From SZUA-229 sp036567985 (lineage in GTDB: Bacteria; Pseudomonadota; Gammaproteobacteria; SZUA-229), in contig DATCTK010000016.1 of assembly GCA_036567985.1 (NCBI GenBank), forward strand, positions 1 through 64,000: a DNA stretch of 64,000 nucleotides, given 5' to 3'. This document shows positions 26,280 to 34,864 of this stretch, piece after piece (position 1 is the stretch's first letter; the number at the start of each line of letters is the position of its first letter). The notes below the pieces were generated by a model that searched no databases, was not told the DNA's origin, and saw only the letters and a list, made by a program, of their open reading frames with translations. The translations under genes and the position numbers were made by a program.

Positions 26280-27032
26280 ATGAAATACCTTCTTGTTGAC
26301 CCAGTCTTCTGGTTGCTGTTAGCAACCATAATATTCATATTAAACAATACTTTTTTAAAATATAAATCTATTCGTAACGCCTGTTATCTGGTTTATCTCT
26401 TTGTACTGTGCTTGTCTTTGCCTATAGTTTCAAACAGTCTTGTTAAGTATCAGGAATATACTAATGATAACAGTGGAGCATCATGTTTTAATGACGGTAA
26501 TAATGTATTAGTTATTTTGTCAGGTGGTATTAATAATAATGAACATCAGTTTATGTTATCAAAATTGCAGCTTGATTCTTATACCAGGGTTTTATCTGCT
26601 TATCAAATATATCAGAATAATCGCTCATCCATTAGTAAAATAGTTATTGCCGGGGGCGTTGGACATGATGTCAAGGAAGCTGATGTTGTGAAAAAACTAC
26701 TGACTAGTCTTGGTGTCGAGTCTGGGCGATTGTATATTGATAGAGAATCAACGAATACTTACCAGAATGCAAAAAATGTTGCAGCCATCCTGTCAGCTTC
26801 TGGTGTTGATGTCTCTCACTCAGAAATCGTCCTGGTGACTTCAGCATTGCATATGAAACGTGCGTTATTTGCATTCGAGTCAGTCGGATTGTCAATCTGT
26901 GCATATCCTGTGGCCAGTGTGTATGTGAGTAATCTTTCTTTTTTGCCCAGATTATCGGCGCTCAATAAATCCACAGGTGTTATTCAGGAAGTGATTAGTT
27001 ATTGGTATTATTTTTTAATGCACAAAAAATAA
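26280..27032 (+). CDS. YdcF/ElyC-like DUF218 membrane protein
   Basis: 250 residues with two N-terminal membrane segments (about 8-24 and 36-56), then a DUF218 domain. VLVILSGGINNNE, KIVIAGGVGHDVKEADVV, RESTNTYQNAKNVAAIL and LVTSALHMKRALFAFE follow the family pattern. DUF218 proteins (ElyC, SanA, YdcF) affect envelope or polysaccharide lipid-carrier metabolism; the reaction is not settled. It is the last gene of the rightward run, 10 bases after the propeller gene, and ends at a hairpin terminator shared with the opposing lipoprotein gene. Confidence 0.85.
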   Translation: MKYLLVDPVFWLLLATIIFILNNTFLKYKSIRNACYLVYLFVLCLSLPIVSNSLVKYQEYTNDNSGASCFNDGNNVLVILSGGINNNEHQFMLSKLQLDSYTRVLSAYQIYQNNRSSISKIVIAGGVGHDVKEADVVKKLLTSLGVESGRLYIDRESTNTYQNAKNVAAILSASGVDVSHSEIVLVTSALHMKRALFAFESVGLSICAYPVASVYVSNLSFLPRLSALNKSTGVIQEVISYWYYFLMHKK

Positions 27033-27055
27033 AAACCTCATCCCTGAGGTTTTTA
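27031..27055. terminator. Bidirectional terminator between convergent genes
   Basis: AAAAACCTCA and TGAGGTTTTT form a 10-bp stem around the loop TCCC, with A and T tracts on either side. It can end both the rightward exopolysaccharide transcript and the leftward lipoprotein transcript. Confidence 0.85.
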
Positions 27056-27083
27056 TTCTGCTTCTTCTAACCAGTGATATTAT

Positions 27084-28526
27084 TTAGTCTAAAGCATTTG
27101 CTGGTATATCAATCATATAGGCATCAACTTTATCTGTGTCTTCATGCCAGTTTGAGTTAAACAGGATTCTTGTGAAATCACGATTAACAACTGCATGTGG
27201 TTCGGTCCAGTAGCCATTGTCTTTATGGTATGTATGAGAGATGTTCAGGATTCTAGGGTTCGCAGCGATCTCGACAGCCATGATCTTGTTTGTGTACCAA
27301 CGTGTACCGCCAGATGTTGCATAGGTAGAAATCAGAACCCAGCCTGGTTTGTTATATGCTTTACCTGAGACGTGCAGGGCAGTTGCTGCACCATTCACAT
27401 ACATATTCCACAGATTGGTTACCTGGCCAGTTGCAACATCATAAGCTTCTACATATCCAGTACGGTAGTTAGACATAACAACTACGTCATTACCTGCTGC
27501 ATCGAGTGCAATATCTGAATGCTCACCTGTAGCTGCCAGTCTAACCGCATGACTAAAGTCACGTGTATATGACATTAGGCCACATGGATTAGAGGTTGAG
27601 GTTCCGTTACAGCTGTTGAAATTCGAATACCATGATGGAATTACATATTCACCGGTAGGGCTCATACTGATATGGTCAGGACGTGGCTTGCCTGAAAGGT
27701 CATATACGCCAGTGATTGTATTGGTCTGCATATCATAGGTAATCATACCCAGTATGCCGAATGAGCTTGTTTCAACCTGCAGGCCCCAGTAGCGGGCATC
27801 CTTTGATGGGCTACCTTCAGATTTGGTCCAGATGCGCGCAGCTGTAGGCCAAATATCACGTATATCGGTACTGCCTGCATGACCATAGATTGAGGCGACA
27901 TTACGGAAGTCTGTTACTGTTGTTGTCTGATCAGTAACTACATTATATTTCTGTATTGTCATTCCACCATTCATTGGGAATTTGAACAGTACATCTGGTT
28001 CAGTCGGTGACCATTGTGGCTCTACATCCGAACCACCCAGATTTAACTTTTTAATGTACTGATAGCTGGTTGCATCATAGATATGCCAGAAGCCATCAAG
28101 TGCATACACAAGTACTTTTGACTCATCAGCATTGAATGCCTGGCGACGGGAATAATCATTACGTGCAAAGCCACTAGGCGGTTCATTAGCATGGTCTGTG
28201 ACACGAGTCATGCAGCTGCCATAGGTTGGATCCAGCGCAGATGCGCCTTTTGCAGGCTTTGCGAACATCTGAACTGGTGACGCATCCTGACCCTCAACGA
28301 GTGCAAAATTGCTGGAGAAGAGTGCTGTACAGCTTGTGTTGCGTACAACATCTATGTCAGTACCGGTATCAGCATCAGTACCAGTATCAGTTGTAGTATC
28401 TGTATCAGTAGGTACAGTTGGTGTACCTAAGCTCAGGTTTGCAAGCTCTTCGCTTACACCAGTGCAAGCTGCGAGGCTAAGTGAAAATATCAGGGTTGAA
28501 AATGAGTTGATTAATGTGCGGTTCAT
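27084..28526 (-). CDS. Lipoprotein paralogue of the secreted propeller-like protein
   Basis: 480 residues. The signal peptide ends in lipobox SLAAC at 17-21, followed by a low-complexity Thr/Asp-rich linker (about 38-60, TDTDTTTDTGTDADTGTD) and a propeller-like domain. That domain shares with the 24896 protein RRQAFN, GSPSKDARYWGLQVET, RPDHISMSPTG, GEHSDIA and YWTEPHAVVN. The linker would hold the domain off the membrane. GAGGA stands eight bases before its ATG. It converges on the YdcF-like gene. The pair looks like an inverted duplication that gave one soluble and one anchored form. Function unknown; action on the exported polymer is inferred. Confidence 0.8.
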   Translation of the reverse strand: MNRTLINSFSTLIFSLSLAACTGVSEELANLSLGTPTVPTDTDTTTDTGTDADTGTDIDVVRNTSCTALFSSNFALVEGQDASPVQMFAKPAKGASALDPTYGSCMTRVTDHANEPPSGFARNDYSRRQAFNADESKVLVYALDGFWHIYDATSYQYIKKLNLGGSDVEPQWSPTEPDVLFKFPMNGGMTIQKYNVVTDQTTTVTDFRNVASIYGHAGSTDIRDIWPTAARIWTKSEGSPSKDARYWGLQVETSSFGILGMITYDMQTNTITGVYDLSGKPRPDHISMSPTGEYVIPSWYSNFNSCNGTSTSNPCGLMSYTRDFSHAVRLAATGEHSDIALDAAGNDVVVMSNYRTGYVEAYDVATGQVTNLWNMYVNGAATALHVSGKAYNKPGWVLISTYATSGGTRWYTNKIMAVEIAANPRILNISHTYHKDNGYWTEPHAVVNRDFTRILFNSNWHEDTDKVDAYMIDIPANALD

Positions 28527-28592
28527 GACCAGTCCTCAAATATTAGAGTGTAAGTGTATAAAACGATAGTGGTCATTTGTCGTTAGTAATTT

Positions 28593-28668
28593 ATGGGTGA
28601 AATATATACCCATTAATCCCTGATTAATGTGTTGGAGTTCATGTTTCTATCCTCCAAACGGGGGATAG
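28593..28668 (-). repeat. Three inverted repeats upstream of the lipoprotein gene
   Basis: Three hairpins lie close together: ATGGGT/ACCCAT (28593-28613), CATTAATC/GATTAATG (28611-28629) and CTATCCTCC/GGGGGATAG with loop AAAC (28647-28668, one G-U pair). The first two share bases and are mutually exclusive. None is followed by a T run on the minus strand, so they look more like a structured leader than a terminator. Confidence 0.5.
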
Positions 28669-28722
28669 GTTCATATCACAGAGCCCAGATAAACTCATGC
28701 ACCATGATTTATTCATAATATA

Positions 28723-28757
28723 AAATATTATATATCAACATCTTATATATAATATTT
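28723..28757. repeat. AT-rich inverted repeat downstream of the acyltransferase fusion gene
   Basis: Perfect 13-bp arms (28723-28735 and 28745-28757, AAATATTATATAT and its complement) enclose a 9-bp loop. A further direct copy of AATATTATATA follows at 28765-28775. It may act as a weak terminator or processing hairpin for the leftward transcript ending at 28792. Confidence 0.5.
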
Positions 28758-28791
28758 AAAGTAGAATATTATATAATGGTGGTCATGCTCG

Positions 28792-31209
28792 TCAGTTGTG
28801 CCTACTGTATTTAAGCCGGTTCAGCCAGCTGAAGCGGTCATTGATATAGATATATTCGGTAGCCCACCAGATGATCATACTGGGTGCCAGGCCAGCGATA
28901 AATGCAATTAAATACGACTCAATATCCAGTACCTGAACCACGATATAGATAAAGATGCCGTTGAATACGAAGATGTAGAAAGTCGCTGATGCCAGTAGCT
29001 GGGTGACCAGGCTCAGGCTGCGTGGGGCCAGTATATAAGGTACATAGGCCATGGCCAGGCTACCAAGTACCAGCCAGGCTGTCTGGGTTTTCAGGCCGGT
29101 GTCAATCAGTGCAAATGAGCAGCTGGCTATTACCAGAAGCGTTTTGCGTGCCGCCGTATCGGCGAAGGCAAAGCACCAGCCCAGCCAGATGATGGCCATA
29201 AAACGAAGCGGTACAAGGTTGTTAAGATGCGAGGTATCCCAGACGTAGGGATAGAGTGCCCTGATAGTAATCAGAATAACCAGCATCGTCACTGAAAATG
29301 ACCATGCATTATCACGCAGCGCTTTACGGCACCAGGGGATCATAAAGAGCAGGGCGATTAATAGCAGGCACTGTACAAGCACCTGCACAAACCAGAATGG
29401 GAAGATTACTGTTATTTTTGCCTCTATAAGATTTGCATAGAGCAATAAAACATCTATTTCAAACGTTCTGTTCCACGCAAGGTAGACCGCCGCCAGCAGA
29501 TAGTAGGGAATAAGTACCAGACGTATATAGGACCATAAAGGTTGCCAGATATTATTGTTAATAATGTCATGTGATTTGAAACGGGCAAAGTTATAACCAA
29601 CCAGAAAGATCAGAAGCAGTGTGCCGCCACCCAGTACTTCCATGCCGGTATGCGTTCCTACGATGAATAGAATGGCGATTGCACGCAACAGGCTCGATAT
29701 TTCAATGCGTGACAGGCTGCTGTTGACATTTTCCTTACTGGATTCAAGCTCACTGATGCTCAGTGTATCCCACTGTGGTGGCAGCTGGCCCAGGTATTTT
29801 TCAAGCATCATTGTTAGCTGAACATAATTGAGCGAATCACCACCCAGTGATTTGAAGGTGCTGTTGCTGTTAATTTTGTGGCGTGGGAATATTCTGTTAA
29901 AAATGCCATATACATCCTTGCTATCAGTTTTTACTGATGTAGGGGCTGACGTGTCTTGCAGAAAAAGCTCAGCAAGTTGCTTTCTCTGCACCTTGCCGGT
30001 CGTAGTTTTAGGGATTGCGGTAACATACTGTACATATAATGAAGAACCGGCATTTATACCCATGGAAGACAACTGGCTATCAGCAATCTGACGAATTTCG
30101 TCGAGCCCAAACCCGGCGTTTTTTTCGACGGCAATAAAGATGCCATCACCCCTGAGCGGATCAGAAATCCTGCAGACAGCAATTTTTCCTGCAGAGCCGG
30201 TTTCATGATCAATAGATGACTGAATCCTGTCCGGATTGATTTTAACACCCGCGAGATTGATTAGATCATCCGCACGACCATCATAGTAGAGATAGCCATC
30301 GATAATGTGGCCATTATCACTGGTGGTAAGCCAGCCATCACTGTCGGTTACAGGCGTTATTTCGCCATTGATAATTATACCGTCAGCCACATGTGGGCCA
30401 CGAATTTTTATACGGTTTTGCTGGTTGATGGCAACCTCGACATCACCATAGGGTTTGCCAACCGATTCGAGATGCTCACCCTGTGTGCTACTGATATCGA
30501 GGAAGGTAGTGCGTGAAGCCTCAGTTAAACCGTAGTGTTGTACAATCCTTGCATTTGGGAAGATTGCTTTCATCTGCTCTTTTTCGGAGCGACTCATGTA
30601 TTGACTACCAATCTCAATCCATTTAACTTTTTTGCCTGAGTTGCCGATTGATTGTGGTGATTGCAGGATGATTCGCCATAATGAGGGTACTGCGGAGATT
30701 GCATTAATCTCATCTGTGTCAAGCATGGCTTTTATTTCAGTCGGATTAAAGCCATTAGCAGGGATAAAACATTTACCACCCGCGCTGGCAACTGCACGGC
30801 ATCGCCCCAGGCCAAAGGAGTAGGTTACAGGCACGCCAATATACTCGCGAATAGACTCGTCAACCTGCATAACAGAGTTTAGGCGTGTAACAACATCTGA
30901 CAAGGCTCGATGAGATAACAGCAGGGCTTTAGGCTTACCTTCAGTGCCTGATGAGTAAACTATCTGTGCCGGCTTATTGCCAGTAACAGGTGCATATTCA
31001 GCTTCTAGCCAGCCGCTATCTGCGCCAGTTTCAATGATCTCATTTAGCCTTATCTCATCGCACATATCAGATGTCACATCATCGAGGAAAACAACAATTT
31101 TTCCACTTGTATATAACTGGAATAATTTCTCTACAAAATCGACAGAGTTATTTTTTGTCAGACCAACGATGGTAAAGTCATTTATAGTGTTCATTTGATA
31201 TTCGTCCAT
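28792..31209 (-). CDS. AMP-ligase / acyl carrier / membrane acyltransferase fusion
   Basis: One 805-residue chain with three parts. An acyl-adenylating domain has SSGTEGKPK at 86-94, HYGLTE and YDGRADDLI, with PKTTTGKVQRKQL closing the domain near 400. A carrier domain has the phosphopantetheine Ser at 459 in GGDSLNYV. From about 510 there is an acyltransferase-3 (OafA-like) domain with about ten membrane segments. The logic is self-contained: activate an acid, load it on the attached carrier, and hand it to a membrane acyltransferase that modifies a surface molecule. The adenylation domain lacks most of the usual N-terminal subdomain (only ~70 residues precede the P-loop region). It is the last gene of a leftward block, seven bases after the GNAT-like gene. 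Confidence 0.87.
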   Translation of the reverse strand: MDEYQMNTINDFTIVGLTKNNSVDFVEKLFQLYTSGKIVVFLDDVTSDMCDEIRLNEIIETGADSGWLEAEYAPVTGNKPAQIVYSSGTEGKPKALLLSHRALSDVVTRLNSVMQVDESIREYIGVPVTYSFGLGRCRAVASAGGKCFIPANGFNPTEIKAMLDTDEINAISAVPSLWRIILQSPQSIGNSGKKVKWIEIGSQYMSRSEKEQMKAIFPNARIVQHYGLTEASRTTFLDISSTQGEHLESVGKPYGDVEVAINQQNRIKIRGPHVADGIIINGEITPVTDSDGWLTTSDNGHIIDGYLYYDGRADDLINLAGVKINPDRIQSSIDHETGSAGKIAVCRISDPLRGDGIFIAVEKNAGFGLDEIRQIADSQLSSMGINAGSSLYVQYVTAIPKTTTGKVQRKQLAELFLQDTSAPTSVKTDSKDVYGIFNRIFPRHKINSNSTFKSLGGDSLNYVQLTMMLEKYLGQLPPQWDTLSISELESSKENVNSSLSRIEISSLLRAIAILFIVGTHTGMEVLGGGTLLLIFLVGYNFARFKSHDIINNNIWQPLWSYIRLVLIPYYLLAAVYLAWNRTFEIDVLLLYANLIEAKITVIFPFWFVQVLVQCLLLIALLFMIPWCRKALRDNAWSFSVTMLVILITIRALYPYVWDTSHLNNLVPLRFMAIIWLGWCFAFADTAARKTLLVIASCSFALIDTGLKTQTAWLVLGSLAMAYVPYILAPRSLSLVTQLLASATFYIFVFNGIFIYIVVQVLDIESYLIAFIAGLAPSMIIWWATEYIYINDRFSWLNRLKYSRHN

Positions 31210-31216
31210 TATCCTG

Positions 31217-32326
31217 TTAGCTGCGCAGGCGTTTTATATTTTTGATATAAAACCATTTCAGTCGGCTGGCTATTGACGCGTTATTAATGGCGTGGAAAGA
31301 GCTTCGTTTTATTTCTACAGGACAAAACTGCTGTTTGAAAAGGTTGTTGTCTTCAAGGAAATCAATCTGCTCACAGGATTTATCCTTATTGCATGCTTCG
31401 ATAGCGTAGAGCGCAAGCAGCTTGGATGGGGAATATTCCTGGTAATTAACATCGAATGCCATCAATATTGCATTCGATATCCGGTTGAAGTCAATGCAGT
31501 ATAGAAATGCAATGATATTGTCATCCGCTTTGAGTAAATACAGGCTTAGCCTGTTGTGATCGGCGAGCCATTGCGTCAGTTTTAGCAGAGAATTTCGATC
31601 AAATTTATCATCAAACAGAGAATAATAGTCCTTGAATTCCGAGTTCTCGCACTTGTATTTCTGTCGTTGTGAGTGTATCCGTGCGATACTCTCGAATGTG
31701 TCATTATCAAATGTGCGGGACTTTATAAACTCAACGTTTTTGTAGTCATTATAAAGAGCCTTTTTAGCACGTGTTAGTTTATATCTGCTTTTGCGTTTAA
31801 AAAAAGCATAAAGAAAATCGTTTTCTGTGTAATTTGTCGGTGTCCTGTAACAAGAGGTAATAGCGGATTGGCTGTAGTTGAAATGCCGTGACAGGGGTAC
31901 GGTTGCCGAGTCCGACTTTAGATTATCGAGCTGGATTTCATCCCACCCCGGCATCTTGTCCGAGTGCAGAGCGTTGAAAATGACCTTATCTACTGCTGCT
32001 TGATCTATATCTTGCGCATAGATGATTGCGCCATACTTCGATGCCAGCGGATGGGTGCCTGAGCCAAGCAACTGTAAATACCTGTTGGAGAGGTAAATAT
32101 AATGCCGTTTACGGATATGAAAGGGCGCGACAGCACTGAGTCTGCCATCTCTGAAGACTAGAATAATGCAGATCTGGGTATTTCGTTGCAGAAAGTCGGA
32201 TAGGCTAGACAGATAGCCGTAACCGTAATACTGATACTCGTTATCTGCACAGCTTGCAATAAACTGATCATAGCTATCCCGGTGTTTCTCCAGTTGCTTG
32301 ATGCTTTTGATTATTTCGTATTCCAT
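31217..32326 (-). CDS. BioF2/GNAT-like acyltransferase, first copy
   Basis: 369 residues with the two-part GNAT layout of the BioF2-like acetyltransferase domain (PF13480 type, related to FemAB). The N-terminal half resembles the partial GNAT fold. The C-terminal part has FKRKSRYKLTRAKKALYN and RLSLYLLKADDNIIAFLYCI, then EYSPSKLLALYAIEAC and IDFLEDNNLFKQQF. There is no signal peptide or membrane segment. A second relative lies at 32898. Probably supplies or modifies an acylated or aminoacylated group for the fusion protein encoded next; the substrate is not known. Confidence 0.72.
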   Translation of the reverse strand: MEYEIIKSIKQLEKHRDSYDQFIASCADNEYQYYGYGYLSSLSDFLQRNTQICIILVFRDGRLSAVAPFHIRKRHYIYLSNRYLQLLGSGTHPLASKYGAIIYAQDIDQAAVDKVIFNALHSDKMPGWDEIQLDNLKSDSATVPLSRHFNYSQSAITSCYRTPTNYTENDFLYAFFKRKSRYKLTRAKKALYNDYKNVEFIKSRTFDNDTFESIARIHSQRQKYKCENSEFKDYYSLFDDKFDRNSLLKLTQWLADHNRLSLYLLKADDNIIAFLYCIDFNRISNAILMAFDVNYQEYSPSKLLALYAIEACNKDKSCEQIDFLEDNNLFKQQFCPVEIKRSSFHAINNASIASRLKWFYIKNIKRLRS

Positions 32327-32339
32327 TTACGTCAATCTT

Positions 32340-32858
32340 TCAGAATTTTATCGTGTTTGTATTGCTCTGGTTTATATCAATTTCGTTGTTTATATATGCG
32401 CCGGCTATTTTATTGAAGTAATTAAAATAAGACCCCATTGTTTTTTTGTCAGCAGCCAGCTGTTTTCCGGTGCGAGTTGCGATGATTCGTGAGCTGCTAT
32501 CAATAATGGCAATTGCTGGTATGCCACCGCTGGCCGGGTTGCCAAGCCCGTTTACAATATCCATGTTTCTGTCCCAGCCGTTGACATCAACTTTAACAAA
32601 CAGTAGTGAGCTTCCGTTAAGCGATTTTAGCGGGTCGCGTTCAATTTCGGATGCAAGGTATCGACATTCTGGACACCAGTTAGCACCCAGAATTACAACA
32701 AGTAATTGCTCATTATTGAGCTGACGGACGCCCTCATGAATTTCATTTTTAGAATCGGCCAGTAGATTATACGGCTTATCATGAATATAGCGGAAATACG
32801 CCAGTGTCACTGCCAGAGTAATACCGATTAGTGTGATTAAAATGATTTTTTTTAGCAT
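32340..32858 (-). CDS. Membrane-anchored thioredoxin-like protein with WCPEC site
   Basis: 172 residues. A single N-terminal membrane segment (about 4-22) precedes a thioredoxin fold with ANWCPECRYL, active-site Cys at 62 and 65, and the cis-Pro loop SGGIPAIAII. The CPEC pair is unlike the CGPC of thioredoxin and nearer to periplasmic reductase-type proteins. It lies between the two BioF2/GNAT-like genes and is predicted to face the periplasm. Its role there is unclear; keeping a Cys-bearing partner reduced is one possibility. Confidence 0.8.
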   Translation of the reverse strand: MLKKIILITLIGITLAVTLAYFRYIHDKPYNLLADSKNEIHEGVRQLNNEQLLVVILGANWCPECRYLASEIERDPLKSLNGSSLLFVKVDVNGWDRNMDIVNGLGNPASGGIPAIAIIDSSSRIIATRTGKQLAADKKTMGSYFNYFNKIAGAYINNEIDINQSNTNTIKF

Positions 32859-32897
32859 TTCTCAATAACCCGGTGAAATAGCCTGTAATTAGTTATC

Positions 32898-34058
32898 TTA
32901 TCCATCTTTATGGGTTCTGTCAGACATGGATTTGCCGATTATTTTAAGTCTGTATCTTATTTTTTTGAATGCGGGTAACAGGTAACGCCAGGATAAGAAC
33001 AGCAGTATACCTCTTGGTGACTTTCTGAACAGGTAATAGCTGTAAACATGTTTATTGTTGTTAAACCACTTCTCTGCCCATTTGGGTGAGGTGATGATGT
33101 TTACATTATCGTATTCAGGTGATTCTATACAGTGGCGCAAGGTATAGGATAACAGGATATTTCCTGGTCCAATGGGTGAATATTCTTCCTTGTAGCCAAT
33201 CTTGAGCAGATTCAGACGGTTGTTGTGTTTAATTGCGAACTGACCTGCAATCAGTTCATCGTTGATTTGCAGAAAATTTATCAGGCAAACTGATTTGTCT
33301 TTGAAGTTGGTTGTCAGTGAGCGGTAGTAGTCTATAAATTTCTGGTTACTTTTAATCGAGCTGTTGTTTTTTCCTTTCCAGCTGTCATTCTCAATCTCGA
33401 TAAACTGTTGAAGATAATCAGTTATCTCTTCTGTGGTGGACAAAGCCTGTATAAATTTCAATTCACCCTGCTTTTGGGCTTTTCTTTCAAGTCTTGCGAT
33501 GTTGCGTCTGAAATTGCCGGGTATATGCGAAATTGTGTCTTCATAGGTATCAGCAAGGTCAATTGAATAACTGTCGTCGATGGTGTTTTTCATGGCCGGG
33601 TTGTATGCTTCATAATCGAGCTGTAACTGTGCCTTGGAACCTTCTATGACTGACAGAAAAAGGCAATAATCCCAGTGTATTCTGTCTTTTCCCAGCTGTC
33701 TGGTGAGGTCACTGACGACTGACTGCTTACAGAGGATGTCATCATGAATAATAAAATCGTGTAGGGTAATGTGTGAGTGTGTTGGTAGTGTCAGGCTTTT
33801 TAGTGTAAATAGCGGTGTTTTTCTGTATTCAATGTATAGTGGGAATATCGCTACAGCACAATCATTATCATAGACACAATAAAATATGTAATATGCGTTC
33901 TTGCTGGCAAATGCCTGCATAAAAGATAGATGCCATTCATAGGTGTGCAGGTATTGATTGTCGGAAACATTCTCAAGTAGCGATTGCCAGTCGTGCTTCA
34001 GTTTTTTTAGTCCCTCAAGTCCAGTGAATTTCCTGAATATTAATCTCTTGTTTTCCAT
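32898..34058 (-). CDS. BioF2/GNAT-like acyltransferase, second copy
   Basis: 386 residues of the same BioF2-like GNAT type as the 31217 protein. Typical parts are LLENVSDNQYLHTYEWHLSF at the start, HIPGNFRRNIARLERKAQKQ in the middle, then ELIAGQFAIKHNNRLNLLKI and YSPIGPGNILLSYTLRHCIE, which match the acyl-CoA/aminoacyl side. It is the first gene of the leftward four-gene block. The middle segment resembles the FRRSLKTQLNKSERLG part of the FemAB-like protein at 11003, tying this block to exopolysaccharide chemistry. Substrate unknown. Confidence 0.75.
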   Translation of the reverse strand: MENKRLIFRKFTGLEGLKKLKHDWQSLLENVSDNQYLHTYEWHLSFMQAFASKNAYYIFYCVYDNDCAVAIFPLYIEYRKTPLFTLKSLTLPTHSHITLHDFIIHDDILCKQSVVSDLTRQLGKDRIHWDYCLFLSVIEGSKAQLQLDYEAYNPAMKNTIDDSYSIDLADTYEDTISHIPGNFRRNIARLERKAQKQGELKFIQALSTTEEITDYLQQFIEIENDSWKGKNNSSIKSNQKFIDYYRSLTTNFKDKSVCLINFLQINDELIAGQFAIKHNNRLNLLKIGYKEEYSPIGPGNILLSYTLRHCIESPEYDNVNIITSPKWAEKWFNNNKHVYSYYLFRKSPRGILLFLSWRYLLPAFKKIRYRLKIIGKSMSDRTHKDG

Positions 34059-34147
34059 TCTGCCCTGTCCGTAGTATCTTTATTTGTTACCAGCTATGTT
34101 TTTTGTTACTGGCTAACAGCTCATTTGTGATCTGGTTGTTATGTTTT

Positions 34148-34864
34148 TTACTCCCGGCCATCACGCTGTGTCTCTATTTTATAGGGTGTGGCATACACCA
34201 GGATACCCACTAATGGGTGGTCGATATAATGAATTTCACGGCTACGCATGCGACGTTCAGAAACCACTGGATAAGTCTGCGCTGGATATGCCTGTTCTAG
34301 CGTATCATTAACGGCTTGTAGCTCATTTACGCTGCCCTCAGTCGCCTGCATGTACTCAAGATTGACTTCAAAGTGCAGGTAGCGGCTCATAACCAGCCGT
34401 ACCTGACCCGATAATAACAGGTCGGGTTGCTTATCCATCTGAATGTCTGCTGTCTGCTCTGCTATGGCTTGAGATACGCCTGGACTGGCATCATGCTGCT
34501 TATGCACTTCAATATTGAGCGGGTAGGCCTGGTCACGATCAAGACCTGTCTGTCGCCAGCGCTTTTTTAACAGAACGTTTATGCCCGGATTGTCCTGGAT
34601 TTTCTGCAAGGCATTCGTCAGTGCAGCATCTTTCCATGGCAGGTTCCTGTATTCCGGGTCAGTTATCGAAGACGCTTCATTTTCAAGTGTCTGAGTGGTT
34701 TGATGAAGACTGTCATTATAGCTCCAGTCTTCGGAGTCTATATAGCGTTTCGTGGTGTCCTCGTAGATGATTAACTCGACCTCATAGCCGGTCTGTTCTG
34801 CATGTGAATGGGCTGATATCGATAACAGACACAGCGCGGACATTACTAATCTACTCAATTTCAT
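34148..34864 (-). CDS. csiV: CsiV-family periplasmic protein
   Basis: 238 residues with a cleavable signal peptide (about 1-22, ending SAHSHA). It begins YEVELIIYEDTTKRYIDSEDW and ends with REIHYIDHPLVGILVYATPY, the hallmark ends of CsiV (PF10972 type). In Vibrio CsiV binds peptidoglycan and is needed for the response to D-amino acids. Its start overlaps the mfd stop (TAATG on the minus strand), an arrangement common in gammaproteobacteria, so the two are co-transcribed. Confidence 0.85.
   Translation of the reverse strand: MKLSRLVMSALCLLSISAHSHAEQTGYEVELIIYEDTTKRYIDSEDWSYNDSLHQTTQTLENEASSITDPEYRNLPWKDAALTNALQKIQDNPGINVLLKKRWRQTGLDRDQAYPLNIEVHKQHDASPGVSQAIAEQTADIQMDKQPDLLLSGQVRLVMSRYLHFEVNLEYMQATEGSVNELQAVNDTLEQAYPAQTYPVVSERRMRSREIHYIDHPLVGILVYATPYKIETQRDGRE

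Noticed and set aside
27084..28526. Lipoprotein as a PEP-CTERM exosortase substrate
   Set aside because: The C-terminus ends IPANALD with no PEP motif, membrane helix or basic tail.
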